DNA of 61,524 nt from Oxalobacteraceae bacterium (GCA_021299035.1 JAJTGD010000010.1:1-61524), one strand, 5' to 3'. Counted from the first letter of the stretch, positions 16,576-26,098 are shown. Notes: generated by a model from the letters alone, not told the origin. Translations and numbers: made by a program.

Positions 16576-17862
16576 TTACTTTTTGGAAAATTTTTTTGCG
16601 ACCGACCCGGGTTTGGCCAGCCAAGTCGGCCGGTCGGGTGCTAGCAGGACCGCAAGTGTCACGCCCACGCCCACCGCCAGCACAAGATCGGCGAACACGG
16701 TCAGCACGAAGGTCATGACCAGAATCAGCTTCTCGGGGCGGGAAGCGGTCTTCATCAATCTGAGGAAATGCTTCCCTTCGGCCATGTTCCAGGCCACCAC
16801 GAACAAGATCGCTGCCAGCACCGCCAGCGGTATGTCAGCTGCCAATGGCGCCATGAACAGCAGCACCGCCACCAGCGTCAACGCGTGCACGATGCCTGCC
16901 AGTGGGCTGTTGGCGCCATTGCGAATATTGGTCGCAGTGCGTGCGATAGCGCCGGTGGCCGCGAAACCGCCAAACAGCGGTACGACCACGTTGGCAATGC
17001 CCTGCCCGATCAGTTCCTGATTAGCGTCATGCTGTGTACCCGACATCCTGTCGGCGACCACCGCCGACAGCAATGCCTCGATAGCACCTAGCATGGCGAT
17101 AGTGAAAGCCGGCCCCATCAAGCTGATCAGCTGCGGTAGAGAAATCTCCGGTAGCGCGAATGTGGGCAAGCCGATCGGTATGCCGCCAAAGGCAGAACCG
17201 ATGGTGGCCACGCCGGGTAACCGCAGTGAGGCCTGTAGCGCAGTAACGATCGCCATCGCAGTCAGTGGGCCCGGGATACGCGCCATGCCCGGCACCCGCT
17301 GCGAAAAGCCTACCAGCAGCAAACTGAACAGCGCCAGCCCCAGTGTCGGCAGGTGCGTCTGCGGCAATGCTTGCAGCAAGTGCCACAGCTTGTCGTGAAA
17401 ATGCGCGCCCTCGGGCTGCGGCAGTCCGAGAAATGCGCTCCACTGCCCAACGAAAATGATGACCGCAATACCAGCAGTGAAGCCAACGATGACCGGCGCC
17501 GGTATGAACTTAATTACACCACCCATGCGCACCACGCCCATCAGGACCAACATCACTCCCGCCATCAAGGTGGCGATTTGCAAACCTGCGATACCGTGTT
17601 TGGCGGTGACCCCCGCCAAGATGGCGATGAATGCGCCTGTGGGCCCGGCGATTTGAACCCGACTACCCCCCAAGATAGCGATCAGGCCACCGCCAATAAT
17701 CGCGGTGTAAATGCCTTGCTCTGGCCGTGCGCCCGATGCGATCGCAAACGCCATTGCTAAAGGCAGTGCCACCACGCCAACCACCAAACCAGCCACGACA
17801 TTCGGTAGCCAGTGAGATCGGGACAACAGCCCGGCGCGATGGGCCTCCAGCAGCGCGATCAT
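16576..17862 (-). CDS. SulP-family anion transporter lacking a STAS domain
   Basis: 428-residue polytopic membrane protein of the SulP family (sulfate, bicarbonate or other anions). Typical segments are LPNVVAGLVVGVVALPLAMAF, QIAGPTGAFIAILAGV and ELIGQGIANVVVPLFGG. The protein stops soon after the last membrane span (VLLAPDRPTWLAKPGSV and a basic tail), so the cytoplasmic STAS domain found in most SulP transporters is absent. STAS-less SulP proteins are known, so this is not clear damage. Substrate cannot be assigned. Divergent from the gene at 18108. Confidence 0.85.
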   Translation of the reverse strand: MIALLEAHRAGLLSRSHWLPNVVAGLVVGVVALPLAMAFAIASGARPEQGIYTAIIGGGLIAILGGSRVQIAGPTGAFIAILAGVTAKHGIAGLQIATLMAGVMLVLMGVVRMGGVIKFIPAPVIVGFTAGIAVIIFVGQWSAFLGLPQPEGAHFHDKLWHLLQALPQTHLPTLGLALFSLLLVGFSQRVPGMARIPGPLTAMAIVTALQASLRLPGVATIGSAFGGIPIGLPTFALPEISLPQLISLMGPAFTIAMLGAIEALLSAVVADRMSGTQHDANQELIGQGIANVVVPLFGGFAATGAIARTATNIRNGANSPLAGIVHALTLVAVLLFMAPLAADIPLAVLAAILFVVAWNMAEGKHFLRLMKTASRPEKLILVMTFVLTVFADLVLAVGVGVTLAVLLAPDRPTWLAKPGSVAKKFSKK

Positions 17863-18107
17863 AGGGTCATGGTCAACATGAAAATAGTGGCAGCACCCGA
17901 AACAAACTCCTCAGCGGCAACGGCAGCATCGGTAACTTCGGCTATGAAACGGTCGGCGCCAGTCCTCTGCATCATAGCCGACAGCGATGCGAGATTCTTT
18001 CATCAGCAACCCTTGAATGTGTCGATTGCGCCGAGGTGTGCTATACATCACGACTCCGTCCGCCTTCTCTGGCCGAACTGCATCGGCGGCGGAACGCATG
18101 GAGCAGG

Positions 18108-18776
18108 ATGTCCTACGCTGTGAAAAAAAATATCGCCATCTTTCTGCACCATCCGATCTGTTCGATCGAGTCCGTGAACGGGATTATTCAGGCCTTGTCA
18201 CCGGTCTATAACCTGCGCATCTTTACCCGGCACTCGGTGCAAGAGGGATTTTTTGATGACGTAGAAATGGTCGTATTCCCTGGCGGCTATGGCGACGCCA
18301 GCACCTTCAGCGGCTTGATGAAATCCAATCTGCGTGAGGTACGCAAATTCCTGCGCCGCGGCGGCAAGTACCTCGGCATTTGCATGGGGGCTTACTGGGC
18401 CGATTCGTATTACTTCGACATTCTTGCCGACACCCGCGTCAAGCAGTACATCAAACGTCGTAATGCCGAGATCAAATCCTCGTACGGTACGACTGCGCAA
18501 GTCAGCTGGATGGGCGAGCCTGAACGTATGTACTTTTATGACGGCCCTACCTTCATCGGCGGCGAGTTCGAGGAAGTCGCTACCTATGCCAACGGTGATC
18601 CGATGGCGATCGTGCAAGGCCAGATCGGATTGATCGGCTGCCACCCGGAGAGCGAGCAGAGCTGGTACTGGAAGAAGTACATGCAGCCCCAGTGGCACAA
18701 CGGTACTCATCACCAGCTATTGCTGAGATTCGTCACCGACCATCTGCTGCAAGAGTCGCAGTTGCCGCTGTTCTAG
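18108..18776 (+). CDS. Biotin-protein-ligase N-terminal-like (BPL_N, class-I amidotransferase fold) protein
   Basis: 222-residue protein with a class-I glutamine-amidotransferase-like fold: VVFPGGYGDASTF, GKYLGICMGAYWA (the Cys sits at the nucleophile position) and IGCHPESE (His-Pro-x-Glu end of a triad). This matches the BPL_N group, proteins related to the N-terminus of eukaryotic biotin ligases, of uncertain function. The ATG at 18108 is preceded by GGAG; the longer upstream frame lacks a ribosome site. Followed by a terminator shared with the phasin gene. Confidence 0.72.
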   Translation: MSYAVKKNIAIFLHHPICSIESVNGIIQALSPVYNLRIFTRHSVQEGFFDDVEMVVFPGGYGDASTFSGLMKSNLREVRKFLRRGGKYLGICMGAYWADSYYFDILADTRVKQYIKRRNAEIKSSYGTTAQVSWMGEPERMYFYDGPTFIGGEFEEVATYANGDPMAIVQGQIGLIGCHPESEQSWYWKKYMQPQWHNGTHHQLLLRFVTDHLLQESQLPLF

Positions 18777-18838
18777 GCCACTCAGCGATTGCGCCGCCAA
18801 AAAATATCGACGTGCTTTGTGCGCTTAGCGCTGAAATA

Positions 18839-18864
18839 AAAAAGGCTGCCGAGGCAGCCTTTTT
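18839..18864. terminator. Bidirectional terminator between convergent genes
   Basis: Symmetrical A-rich/T-rich hairpin AAAAAGGCTGCC-GA-GGCAGCCTTTTT. It can terminate both the plus-strand BPL_N-like gene and the minus-strand phasin gene. Confidence 0.9.
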
Positions 18865-18884
18865 CATTGATGCAGAGCGTCTAT

Positions 18885-19457
18885 TCAGGCAGCTGCTGCA
18901 GGCTTCTTCGACTTCGCTGCTTTGGCAGGAACACCGAAGTGGCTGCCCATGTCGCCGAGTTGCGACTGGAAATGATCGTAGGCAGTTTGACCCGCCTTGG
19001 CGAATTGCTCGTACATCGCATTCGCGTTCGCCATATTCGACTTGAACATATCAACGAACGGCTCAGTACCCGCAGGTGCGGTCTTGCTCATGTCGTTCAC
19101 CAGCGCGTGGAAGTGAGCAGTCGTCTCGGCCATACGCTCTTGCGCAACCTTGCCCAGCTCAGCTTGTGCCTTGGTGGCGATAGCGGTCAGATGACGTGCA
19201 TACGAGGCGGCCTTCTCTGCAGAGGGCTGCGCCTGCGACTGCACAATCACGAGTGCCGACTGCGGGTCTTTGGCAGCAAGAATCTCTTGAGCGATAGCGG
19301 AAGAATCTTCGAGCGAGGCCTTCATAGTGGCGGCATTCAACTCAGCCAATTCCGCGACCGCATGCATGGTCTTCTCGGCAATGGCTGACATCGTTTGGAT
19401 CTGAGCTTCGGCTTGCGTTTTGGTGGCTTTCGACAGCTGGTCGATGGCGATGTTCAT
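18885..19457 (-). CDS. phaP: Phasin family protein
   Basis: 190-residue, Ala-rich, almost entirely helical protein with the Phasin_2 layout (SKATKTQAEAQIQTMSAIAE near the N-terminus) and a Lys/Ala-rich C-terminus (KAAKSKKPAAAA). Phasins coat polyhydroxyalkanoate granules and control their size. A strong GGAGAG site precedes the ATG. No PHA synthase lies nearby, which is common for phasin genes. A perfect small palindrome lies upstream and might be an operator. Confidence 0.88.
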   Translation of the reverse strand: MNIAIDQLSKATKTQAEAQIQTMSAIAEKTMHAVAELAELNAATMKASLEDSSAIAQEILAAKDPQSALVIVQSQAQPSAEKAASYARHLTAIATKAQAELGKVAQERMAETTAHFHALVNDMSKTAPAGTEPFVDMFKSNMANANAMYEQFAKAGQTAYDHFQSQLGDMGSHFGVPAKAAKSKKPAAAA

Positions 19458-19510
19458 GGTTCTGCTCTCCGGGGTTGAATTATGGTGGTACGGCTATTGT
19501 GCAACGCACC

Positions 19511-19527
19511 AAGGCAAAGTTTGCCTT
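19511..19527. promoter_or_regulatory. Inverted repeat upstream of the phasin gene
   Basis: AAGGCAA-AGT-TTGCCTT, a perfect 7-3-7 inverted repeat about 55 bases upstream of the phasin start. It could be an operator, for instance for a PHA regulator, but no protein is assigned from sequence. Nothing else recognisable lies in the gap 19458-19732. Confidence 0.35.
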
Positions 19528-19732
19528 TGCGAAATTACCCTGTCAAGCAATAATTCTTGCGCCGCACCAAACCATTTATTATTACTGGTTTGACAAGCAA
19601 AAAGACGGCTTAAATCCCCGGAAATACCTGACAAAGCGCAAAGCTTGGTGAGATGGTTGGTTCGGAGCGCGTCTCACAAAATGAGCGAAGCGCCCGCGCT
19701 CACCAACGCCAGCGGCATTCTGCGACGGGCGT

Positions 19733-20494
19733 TTAGCCGCGACCGACGTAGGGCATATTAGTCGCCATGATGGTCATAAAGAGCACATTGCTCTCTAGCG
19801 GGAGCTCGGCTATTTGCAGCACAGCATCGGCCACGTGGTTGACATCCATCCGCGGCTCCACCTTGGTAGTGCCATCGGCCTGCAGAATGCCCGCCGCCAT
19901 ACGCTCAGTCATTTCGGTAGCCGCATTGCCGATGTCAATCTGGCTACAGGCGATACGATGCGCGCGGCCATCGAGTGCAATCGACTTGGTGAGGCCCGTA
20001 ATCGCATGCTTGGTGGCGGTATACGGTGCCGACATCGGGCGCGGTGTATGCGCCGAGATGGAGCCATTGTTGATGATGCGTCCACCCTGTGGGTTTTGCG
20101 CCTTCATCATGCGAATCGCCTCTTGCGAGCACAAAAATGCGCCAGTAAGGTTAGCGTCCACCACCGCTTTCCACTGCTCGTAGCTTAATGATTCAATCGG
20201 CACCGCAGGCGCGCTAACACCCGCGTTATTAAACAGCACATCGAGCCGACCGAATTTGCTTTGGATTGCTGCGAATAACTGCTTAACGCTTTGCGGGTCG
20301 CCCACATCACAGCGCTGCGCGAGTGTGTTCTCGTGGGTACCGCCAATATCAGCAATCGCCTGCTCGAGCTTATCGAGCTGCCGACCAGCCATCACGACGC
20401 GGTAACCCGCACGTAAAAACGTCTTGGCAGTCGCTTTGCCAATACCTGCGCCCGCACCCGTAATTAACGCTACTTTCAATACTCGTTCAGACAT
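19733..20494 (-). CDS. Short-chain dehydrogenase/reductase
   Basis: 253-residue NAD(P)-dependent SDR. The cofactor loop [10 protein letters not shown], the NNAG motif, the catalytic Ser in NNGSISAHT and the YTATK Tyr-Lys pair are all present. Its ATG overlaps the stop codon of the aminotransferase gene (TGATG), so the two are translationally coupled and may act on related substrates. The substrate cannot be inferred. Confidence 0.85.
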   Translation of the reverse strand: MSERVLKVALITGAGAGIGKATAKTFLRAGYRVVMAGRQLDKLEQAIADIGGTHENTLAQRCDVGDPQSVKQLFAAIQSKFGRLDVLFNNAGVSAPAVPIESLSYEQWKAVVDANLTGAFLCSQEAIRMMKAQNPQGGRIINNGSISAHTPRPMSAPYTATKHAITGLTKSIALDGRAHRIACSQIDIGNAATEMTERMAAGILQADGTTKVEPRMDVNHVADAVLQIAELPLESNVLFMTIMATNMPYVGRG

Positions 20495-21696
20495 CAGGAA
20501 TTTCCCTTCGCTACAAATGCTTTAATCCGCCCTACACCCTCACGAATCGCTTGATCTGATGCAGCGTAACTCAAACGAATATGTTGCCCCTCGCCCTCAG
20601 TGCGCGGACCAAAGTGAATATCCGCCAACACAGCGACGCCCGCCTCAGTTAATAGGCGCTGACGAAATTCTTCGGAATCACGACAACCGGTGATGCGGCA
20701 AGCCTCGGTCACATTCGGCCAAGCGTAAAAAGCGCCTCCAGGTGACTGACACGTGACGCCAGGGATATCGTTTAACAGGCTGACCACCAGATCACGTCGC
20801 TGCTGAAAAATTTTGCGCATGCGATCAGCATCATCTTGCGGGCCGAGTAATGCCTCGACGCCAGCCCACTGCGTGATTTGCGAGGCACATGACTCGGTAT
20901 TCGTGATCCAGGTGGTAAAGAAAGGTGCCAACTGCCGATTCGCCATATAGCCCAGACGCCAACCAGTCATGGCGTAGGTTTTAGATAAACCATCTGCAAT
21001 GATGGTGCGTTCCTGCATGCCCGGCTCCGAGGCGATCGAATGAAACTCACCGTCATAAATTAGGCGACCATAAATCTCATCGGCGTACACCCATACTTGC
21101 GGGTGCGCGCGCAATACCTCGGCAATGGCTTCCATATCTTCTTTCGGAATCACACCACCGGTAGGATTTTGCGGCGAGTTCAAAATTAACAGGCGTGTCT
21201 TCGGCGTAATCAGCGCTGCTAACTCGTTCGGATCAAGACTGAAGTTACGTGCCTCGCGCAGAAAAATCGGCACCCCCACCGCGCCACTGGCTTTGATCTG
21301 CGATTCGTAAATCGGAAATCCCGGCACCGGGTAAATCACTTCGTCACCCGCACCATAATCGGTCACCGAGAGAATGGTGTAGCCAATAAATGGTTTGGCA
21401 CCCGCCCCCACGACCACATCGTCCGGACTTACCGAAATGCCACGCGTACGCGAAATTTCATCAGCAACGGCCTGTCGCAACTCGGCAATACCCGCTGATG
21501 GCGTGTAGCCGTGTTTACCCTCGCGAATTGCTTTGACCGCTGCATCCTGCACATGGACCGGCGTATGAAAATCCGGTTGCCCAATACAGAACGACACGAT
21601 ATCGCGCCCTTCTCGCAATAACTTGTTGACCTCAGCCAGTACGATGAATGCATTTTCGGTCCCAAGACTTTGGGCGCGTTGACTTACCTTGGGCAT
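20494..21696 (-). CDS. Class I/II pyridoxal-phosphate aminotransferase (AspC-like)
   Basis: 400-residue fold-type I aminotransferase. [11 protein letters not shown] is the conserved NPTG block, YADEIYGRL the Asp that contacts the PLP nitrogen, and [16 protein letters not shown] carries the PLP lysine. The N-terminus [20 protein letters not shown] resembles aspartate/alanine-type enzymes. A CGGAG site precedes the ATG. It is coupled to an SDR gene; the natural amino donor is unknown. Confidence 0.87.
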   Translation of the reverse strand: MPKVSQRAQSLGTENAFIVLAEVNKLLREGRDIVSFCIGQPDFHTPVHVQDAAVKAIREGKHGYTPSAGIAELRQAVADEISRTRGISVSPDDVVVGAGAKPFIGYTILSVTDYGAGDEVIYPVPGFPIYESQIKASGAVGVPIFLREARNFSLDPNELAALITPKTRLLILNSPQNPTGGVIPKEDMEAIAEVLRAHPQVWVYADEIYGRLIYDGEFHSIASEPGMQERTIIADGLSKTYAMTGWRLGYMANRQLAPFFTTWITNTESCASQITQWAGVEALLGPQDDADRMRKIFQQRRDLVVSLLNDIPGVTCQSPGGAFYAWPNVTEACRITGCRDSEEFRQRLLTEAGVAVLADIHFGPRTEGEGQHIRLSYAASDQAIREGVGRIKAFVAKGNS

Positions 21697-21817
21697 TGTT
21701 TCTCCGTGGTGATTCGCAGTACAGGATGCGCATAAAGTTCATTTTGCCGCTCTCAATGAGCTACTTCTTCCAGAATTGAGCGACAAAATCCGCGCGATAT
21801 TGTGACTGATCTGTTTA

Positions 21818-21837
21818 TTTTTGACCCGGGTCAAAAA
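21818..21837. promoter_or_regulatory. 20-bp perfect palindrome in a divergent intergenic region
   Basis: TTTTTGACCCGGGTCAAAAA is a perfect palindrome in the 306-base gap between the minus-strand aminotransferase and the plus-strand exported protein at 22003. Its core TTGAC-N4-GTCAA resembles the shape of an FNR/CRP-family site without matching it exactly. With no loop it is more likely an operator than a terminator. No other signal was recognised in the gap. Confidence 0.45.
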
Positions 21838-22002
21838 AATTCAGCCCTCAAGCACCTAGGCTCATGAAAAGCATTCGTGACGTTGCTCGGCAAAAGTACA
21901 GCCAGTTCGGCTAGCGTTTGATGTAATTTGCGGTATAACATTGGCAATAACTTTTTACGTGCTTGCATTAAATAATTGACAACCAAATCCAGCGAACATC
22001 TC

Positions 22003-22386
22003 ATGACACCCAAGAATCTGCTTCCCGCATTGCTCTTTATCGGCCTCTGCGCCTCGGCTCAGGCCGAGCTGGTGAAGGTGTTTGAAAACATTCGCGGCAC
22101 CGTGGTCTACGCCGACAGTTCTACCCTTTCCGAGAATGGTGATTTACGGCGCGTGGTGGAGATTCAGTCGTATCGTGATCCCGGCCCACGCGGCATGCTA
22201 TCAATGAAACTTCTGAAGGAATACAACTGCAAAACAGAAACTGCGCAGATTATTTCTTACTCGATGTATACCGAGCGCATGGCCAAGGGTAGCCTGATCG
22301 GGCAAGTCAATACGTCGGGCCCCGTCGATAAGTTAACGAAAAACCCGGGCGGTGCTGGCGGCTGGCGCTACGCTTGCGGCAAGTAA
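22003..22386 (+). CDS. Exported protein resembling surface-adhesin protein E
   Basis: 127-residue protein with a signal peptide (LPALLFIGLCASAQA) and a mature domain starting ELVKVFENIRG, with YADSSTL, EYNCKTE and a late WRYACGK. It is built like the 9275 protein: small, one likely disulfide, beta-rich. The ATG at 22003 gives the signal peptide; an in-frame start nine codons upstream would add a polar leader. Function unknown. Confidence 0.68.
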   Translation: MTPKNLLPALLFIGLCASAQAELVKVFENIRGTVVYADSSTLSENGDLRRVVEIQSYRDPGPRGMLSMKLLKEYNCKTETAQIISYSMYTERMAKGSLIGQVNTSGPVDKLTKNPGGAGGWRYACGK

Positions 22387-22413
22387 TTGAGGTAGTTTGC
22401 GTAAACTTTTTTC

Positions 22414-22617
22414 ATGCGGTGCGAGATTGAAAAAGTAAAGCACATCATCAGCATGCTATTACTGATTGGTGTGGCAATAATTGGGGTGGCTTGCTCATCC
22501 GAATTCGATAAATGCGTCGAAACGAAGCAAGATCGATACAAGCGCGAACACCCCACCGAGAACTGGGAAAATCTGGTGCGTGCGCGAGAGCAGTTCCAAC
22601 TAGAGTGTCGCCAATGA
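22414..22617 (+). CDS. Small putative lipoprotein
   Basis: 67-residue protein with a hydrophobic N-terminus and a lipobox-like GVAC-SSE sequence near residue 27, followed by about 40 polar residues with two more cysteines. It lies 27 bases after the preceding gene on the same strand. No family recognised. Confidence 0.55.
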   Translation: MRCEIEKVKHIISMLLLIGVAIIGVACSSEFDKCVETKQDRYKREHPTENWENLVRAREQFQLECRQ

Positions 22618-22638
22618 GTGTGTTGAGCTTGGGTCTTC

Positions 22639-23034
22639 ATGAGCCAAAATAAAAGCAATGACAAGCATGACCCCGAGCCAGACGAATCCGAATTCGATGT
22701 GTTCAGGCCGGATGGCGCTACCCGCTTGCCCAACCAGCAGTTTCCAGACTCTGCATTTGAAGCGACCAAGCGCACCGGGCCAATCGAAGCGCGCGTACTG
22801 AACGATATCCACAATGCACCACCAGCGATCGTCAAACCGCTGCATGAAACCCATTTGCAGGACACGCCTGTGGCACCTGAAACCAGCACAACCGGTGAAC
22901 CGCTGACGATTCGTCTGGAGACCTATAGCGTCGATCTAGCTGCGCGTATCGCCCGTGTAAAAGCGGAACAAAAAGATGCGCTAGATGGTTTGCAGCATCT
23001 GCAAGACGAGAGCAAAGACGAGAGTAAAGATTAA
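22639..23034 (+). CDS. Hypothetical acidic protein
   Basis: 131-residue hydrophilic protein, rich in Asp, Glu and Pro, starting MSQNKSNDKHDPEPDE and ending in a repeated acidic ESKDESKD. No membrane segment, cysteine or known motif is visible; much of it is probably disordered. It follows the small lipoprotein gene by 21 bases. Confidence 0.5.
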   Translation: MSQNKSNDKHDPEPDESEFDVFRPDGATRLPNQQFPDSAFEATKRTGPIEARVLNDIHNAPPAIVKPLHETHLQDTPVAPETSTTGEPLTIRLETYSVDLAARIARVKAEQKDALDGLQHLQDESKDESKD

Positions 23035-23036
23035 AC

Positions 23037-23234
23037 TCAGAAATAACACCAGAGCCCAAGACAACGTCCCGTAGCCCATTGAATCAGCACATCCAGCACC
23101 AAGCCCAGCACCGCCACCGGCAAGCCGACATACACCAAGGCCCAAAACGCTGCCCACAAGGTCAGCCGCGGCTCTTCAAGGCGATGACCCATCACGGTTT
23201 GTTCGCGGCGTTTACGTTTCAGTTGCTCGAGCAT
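23037..23234 (-). CDS. Small membrane protein
   Basis: 65-residue protein with a basic N-terminus (MLEQLKRKRREQ) and one or two hydrophobic spans (LWAAFWALVYVGLPVAVLGL). The downstream Met at 23234 was preferred to longer frames because the upstream part lacks coding character. It is divergent from the acetyltransferase-like gene at 23268. Function unknown. Confidence 0.4.
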   Translation of the reverse strand: MLEQLKRKRREQTVMGHRLEEPRLTLWAAFWALVYVGLPVAVLGLVLDVLIQWATGRCLGLWCYF

Positions 23235-23267
23235 GCTGGAATTAAATTGAATTTTTGAATCGACATA

Positions 23268-24212
23268 ATGACGGTTGATTTTAATCGATGGCAGGTGCAT
23301 TGGGGCGGTCACCAGCTCGCTGAGTGGGATGCTGCGCATACGGCAGCACTCGGCGCGCTTCAACAAGACTGGTCATACGGTAGCGCGATGCTATCGCTCG
23401 GCGTTCCGGTACTACGTGCGCGTATCGATCAAGACGGTGAGACGGTTGCGCAAGCACAGTTCATCGTACGCCGCTTCGGTCGTTTTGCATCTGTCGCGCT
23501 CTGCTCGCGCGGACCGATTTGGCGAAAATCACTCTCCTCAATCGAGCAAACTCAGGTCTATCAAGCACTCAAGCGCACCCTGCCACTTTCTGGCTTGCGC
23601 GTGATGCTGGTCACGCCAGAGCAGCCCGTCGGCGAAGCGAATGGGCTACCTGCGATGCGGCGTGTCGTGACCGGCATGTCGACTGTGCTACTCGATCTCA
23701 GACCGAGCATGGAACAGTTACGCGCCAATCTGGAACATCGTTGGCGGCATCAACTGGCGAGTAGCGAATCATCGGCTTTGAGAGTGGAACGCGTCGGAAC
23801 ACAGCTGAATCAGTTTCAATGGTTGCTGGAGGCCGAGATCGCGCAGCGGCAAGATCGTGGCCTGGATGGTTTGCCGCCCGCGTTTGTCCAGCGCTACACC
23901 CTGACGCGCACACCCGTAGCGAGCACCATCCTTACGCTACGCGCTGATGCAGGACGCGAACGTGTCGCTGCAATGATGTTTCTGATACATGGTGCGTCTG
24001 CCACGTATCACATCGGCTGGACCAGCGAAGCGGGTCGCGATGCGTATGCGCATAATCTGATTCTTTGGAAAGCCATCGAAGAGCTAAAAGCGCGTGGCAT
24101 ACAGCAGCTTGATCTTGGTGGCGTTAATACGATCCGCAGCGCAGGGGTTGCACGCTTCAAGCTAAGAACGGGTGGCAAGCTGGTCACACTCGCGGGCAGT
24201 TATTTGTTGTAA
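23268..24212 (+). CDS. FemAB/GNAT_6-like aminoacyl- or acetyl-transferase
   Basis: 314-residue protein. The second half (AQRQDRGLDGLPPAFVQRY, AAMMFLIHGASATYHIGW, LILWKAIEELKARGIQQLDLGG, GVARFKLRTGG) follows the Acetyltransf_6/FemAB pattern, with the typical FK and GG near the C-terminus. Relatives attach amino acids to peptidoglycan precursors or act in exopolysaccharide assembly; which applies here is unknown. The frame opens at ATG 23268. Confidence 0.7.
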   Translation: MTVDFNRWQVHWGGHQLAEWDAAHTAALGALQQDWSYGSAMLSLGVPVLRARIDQDGETVAQAQFIVRRFGRFASVALCSRGPIWRKSLSSIEQTQVYQALKRTLPLSGLRVMLVTPEQPVGEANGLPAMRRVVTGMSTVLLDLRPSMEQLRANLEHRWRHQLASSESSALRVERVGTQLNQFQWLLEAEIAQRQDRGLDGLPPAFVQRYTLTRTPVASTILTLRADAGRERVAAMMFLIHGASATYHIGWTSEAGRDAYAHNLILWKAIEELKARGIQQLDLGGVNTIRSAGVARFKLRTGGKLVTLAGSYLL

Positions 24213-24294
24213 GTGACCATGCATAGCTAAGTGGTTGGGTAGGTCAGCATCAATTAACATCAGGCTGTCACTGAACTTCATGAGGGAGACTTGA

Positions 24295-24789
24295 ATGCTT
24301 CGCGCCGCACGCACATCGAGCCACATCATCCGCCCCTCGCTGTTCTTTACTCTCTGCCTAGGGCTGCTCTCGCCCACTCACGCCACGGCCGAGTCACGAC
24401 TCGCACAACAAGCCTTGCACTGCTCAGCGATATTTAGTGTGTTTGCCGAGAGTCTGGCGGATGACAGCAAGCGGGTAAAAGAATTCAAGCGCGGGGTCGA
24501 AATATTCACCGAGCTGTATGTCAAAGAGAGTGAAGGCGACCCGGCGGCGGCCAAGCGCGATGCCGAGCAACGCCGCACGGCGCTACTAAGCCAATTCCAG
24601 CAGCAGATGGCGCAGCGTGAGCCTTACCTACGCGAGGATGGGGTCGTGTGCGGTGCTTGGGCCGAGGCGTTTTTTGCGCAGGGCGAGAGCTGGACTTTCG
24701 TGCCGGTGTACCCCAAGGTGATCTCGATCAGCGCGCGTCAGAAGTACACCCCGCTCGGCGCCGAAGCCTTCCCGCGCTGGCGGCGCTAA
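24295..24789 (+). CDS. Exported hypothetical protein, possibly shortened by a frameshift
   Basis: 164-residue protein with a signal peptide (LFFTLCLGLLSPTHA) and a mature helical domain (ALHCSAIFSVFAESLADDSK) with two cysteines. A GGGAG site precedes the ATG. The frame ends at FPRWRR, but the neighbouring frame stays open beyond it and encodes an Ala/Lys/Pro-rich tail (SAPKPSRAGGAKPKAAAEP onward to about 24909). Deleting one base in the CCCC run at 24749-24752 would join them. Family not recognised. Confidence 0.6.
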   Translation: MLRAARTSSHIIRPSLFFTLCLGLLSPTHATAESRLAQQALHCSAIFSVFAESLADDSKRVKEFKRGVEIFTELYVKESEGDPAAAKRDAEQRRTALLSQFQQQMAQREPYLREDGVVCGAWAEAFFAQGESWTFVPVYPKVISISARQKYTPLGAEAFPRWRR

Positions 24790-24964
24790 ACCGAAGGCCG
24801 CTGCAGAGCCGGCGTTAAAGGCCGCTTTAAAAGCCGCTTTAAAGGCCCCCGGCAAGCGTCCTGCCACTGAAATTCATAGCAAATTGAAAATTAGTTGGTT
24901 GGGCGGCTAAAGTTTGCCGCTTTTCTTCCGATTCTTCGCGCATGAGGACGAGAGGAGAAACGCC

Positions 24965-25186
24965 ATGTTCGTGATCGAAAAGGCATCGGAAGAGCGCCAG
25001 CCGGCTGAGCGGGTGTTCTATCCTTTTCGCGAGATGTTCGTCGGCGACAGCATCCTGATCCAGGACTTCCGTCGCGCTGAGAGCGCACGTGTCGCCGCAA
25101 TTCAATTCGCAAAGCGTCGCGGTGGCGAGTGGAAATTCTCGCTCCGTAAAACCCGCGAGGGCTGGCGTATTTTCAGGATTGGCTAG
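24965..25186 (+). CDS. Small hypothetical protein
   Basis: 73-residue basic protein starting MFVIEKASEERQPAERVFYP, with no membrane segment or cysteine. The ATG at 24965 is preceded by GAGGAGAAA, a good ribosome site, which is the main support for it being real. No family recognised. Confidence 0.5.
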   Translation: MFVIEKASEERQPAERVFYPFREMFVGDSILIQDFRRAESARVAAIQFAKRRGGEWKFSLRKTREGWRIFRIG

Positions 25187-25218
25187 ATTTTGTTGCCAGC
25201 AGCCTCGCAAAATAGATT

Positions 25219-26055
25219 TTAGTCGCCTTCGGCCAAGAAGTTAGATACCAACTGCGCAAAACGGGCGGCATGCTCGATCTGCGTCCAGTGACCACAACGG
25301 CCAAACACATGCAACTGTGAGCGCGAGATCAACTGCGACAGCCGCAGTGAGTTCTCGACGGGAATCACTTTGTCATCGCGGCCATGCACGATGAGTGTCT
25401 CCTGCTCAATTGTCGCAATGTCTTTCTCATCACTGGCCAAAGCCTCCACCCAGCGCTGACGTGGTGCTGGAAACATGGCTGCATAGCTTTCATGAAAGCC
25501 GGGGCGGTTGCTGGCTTCAAAACGCAAGCGCGCCAAGTCATCATTCACCAAGCCGCGGTCATAAGCGAACAAGTCCATGATGCGGCGCATGTTCTCGAAT
25601 GACGGCTCATAACCCCAGACAGCATCAAGTGCCGGGGTAATCGGGAAGGACACCCCAGCGGCACCCATGAGTACCAGACGCCGTACACGCTTCGGATAAC
25701 GGATCGTCAGCGCGAGCGAGAGCGCACCACCAAAAGAGTTACCCACCAAATCCACCTGCGGCAGCTCGAGCGCATCGAGCAGATCAATCGCCTGCTTGAC
25801 CCAATTGTCCATGGTGTACTGAAAACCTGCCGGGCGTTCCGTAAAACCAAAACCGACCATATCGGGGGCGATCACACGTCGCTGCTTGGCTAGTTCAGGC
25901 ATTACCAAACGCCAGTTGGCGTAAGCAGATACACCGGGGCCAGAGCCATGAATTAATAGCACCGGGAAACCACTGCCGTTATCGTGATAATTAACGTCGA
26001 TACCGCCAGCATCTATGCTGTGCCCAACCTCGGGGGATGAAATCGTAGTTGTCAT
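25219..26055 (-). CDS. dmpD: 2-Hydroxymuconic semialdehyde hydrolase
   Basis: 278-residue alpha/beta hydrolase that splits 2-hydroxymuconic semialdehyde (or its methyl analogues) into formate (or acetate) and 2-hydroxypenta-2,4-dienoate. Visible: LIHGSGPGVSAYANWR, nucleophile elbow GNSFGGA, VHGRDDKVIP with the acidic residue and FGRCGHWTQIEHA with the catalytic His; the whole length tracks DmpD/XylF. The ATG at 26055 fits the family N-terminus but has no clear ribosome site; an in-frame ATG at 26109 overlaps the GntR gene. It lies with the regulators on the minus strand, away from the rest of the meta-pathway genes. Confidence 0.9.
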   Translation of the reverse strand: MTTTISSPEVGHSIDAGGIDVNYHDNGSGFPVLLIHGSGPGVSAYANWRLVMPELAKQRRVIAPDMVGFGFTERPAGFQYTMDNWVKQAIDLLDALELPQVDLVGNSFGGALSLALTIRYPKRVRRLVLMGAAGVSFPITPALDAVWGYEPSFENMRRIMDLFAYDRGLVNDDLARLRFEASNRPGFHESYAAMFPAPRQRWVEALASDEKDIATIEQETLIVHGRDDKVIPVENSLRLSQLISRSQLHVFGRCGHWTQIEHAARFAQLVSNFLAEGD

Positions 26056-26098
26056 TGGTTTGTATAGAGTCGTGTCATCAAAAAAAGAAAGCGTCGAT

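Noticed and set aside
24628..24867. Minus-strand frame with Ala/Phe/Lys repeats.
   Set aside because: It is antisense to the exported protein gene and to its Ala/Lys-rich tail; the apparent repeats mirror that plus-strand coding pattern.
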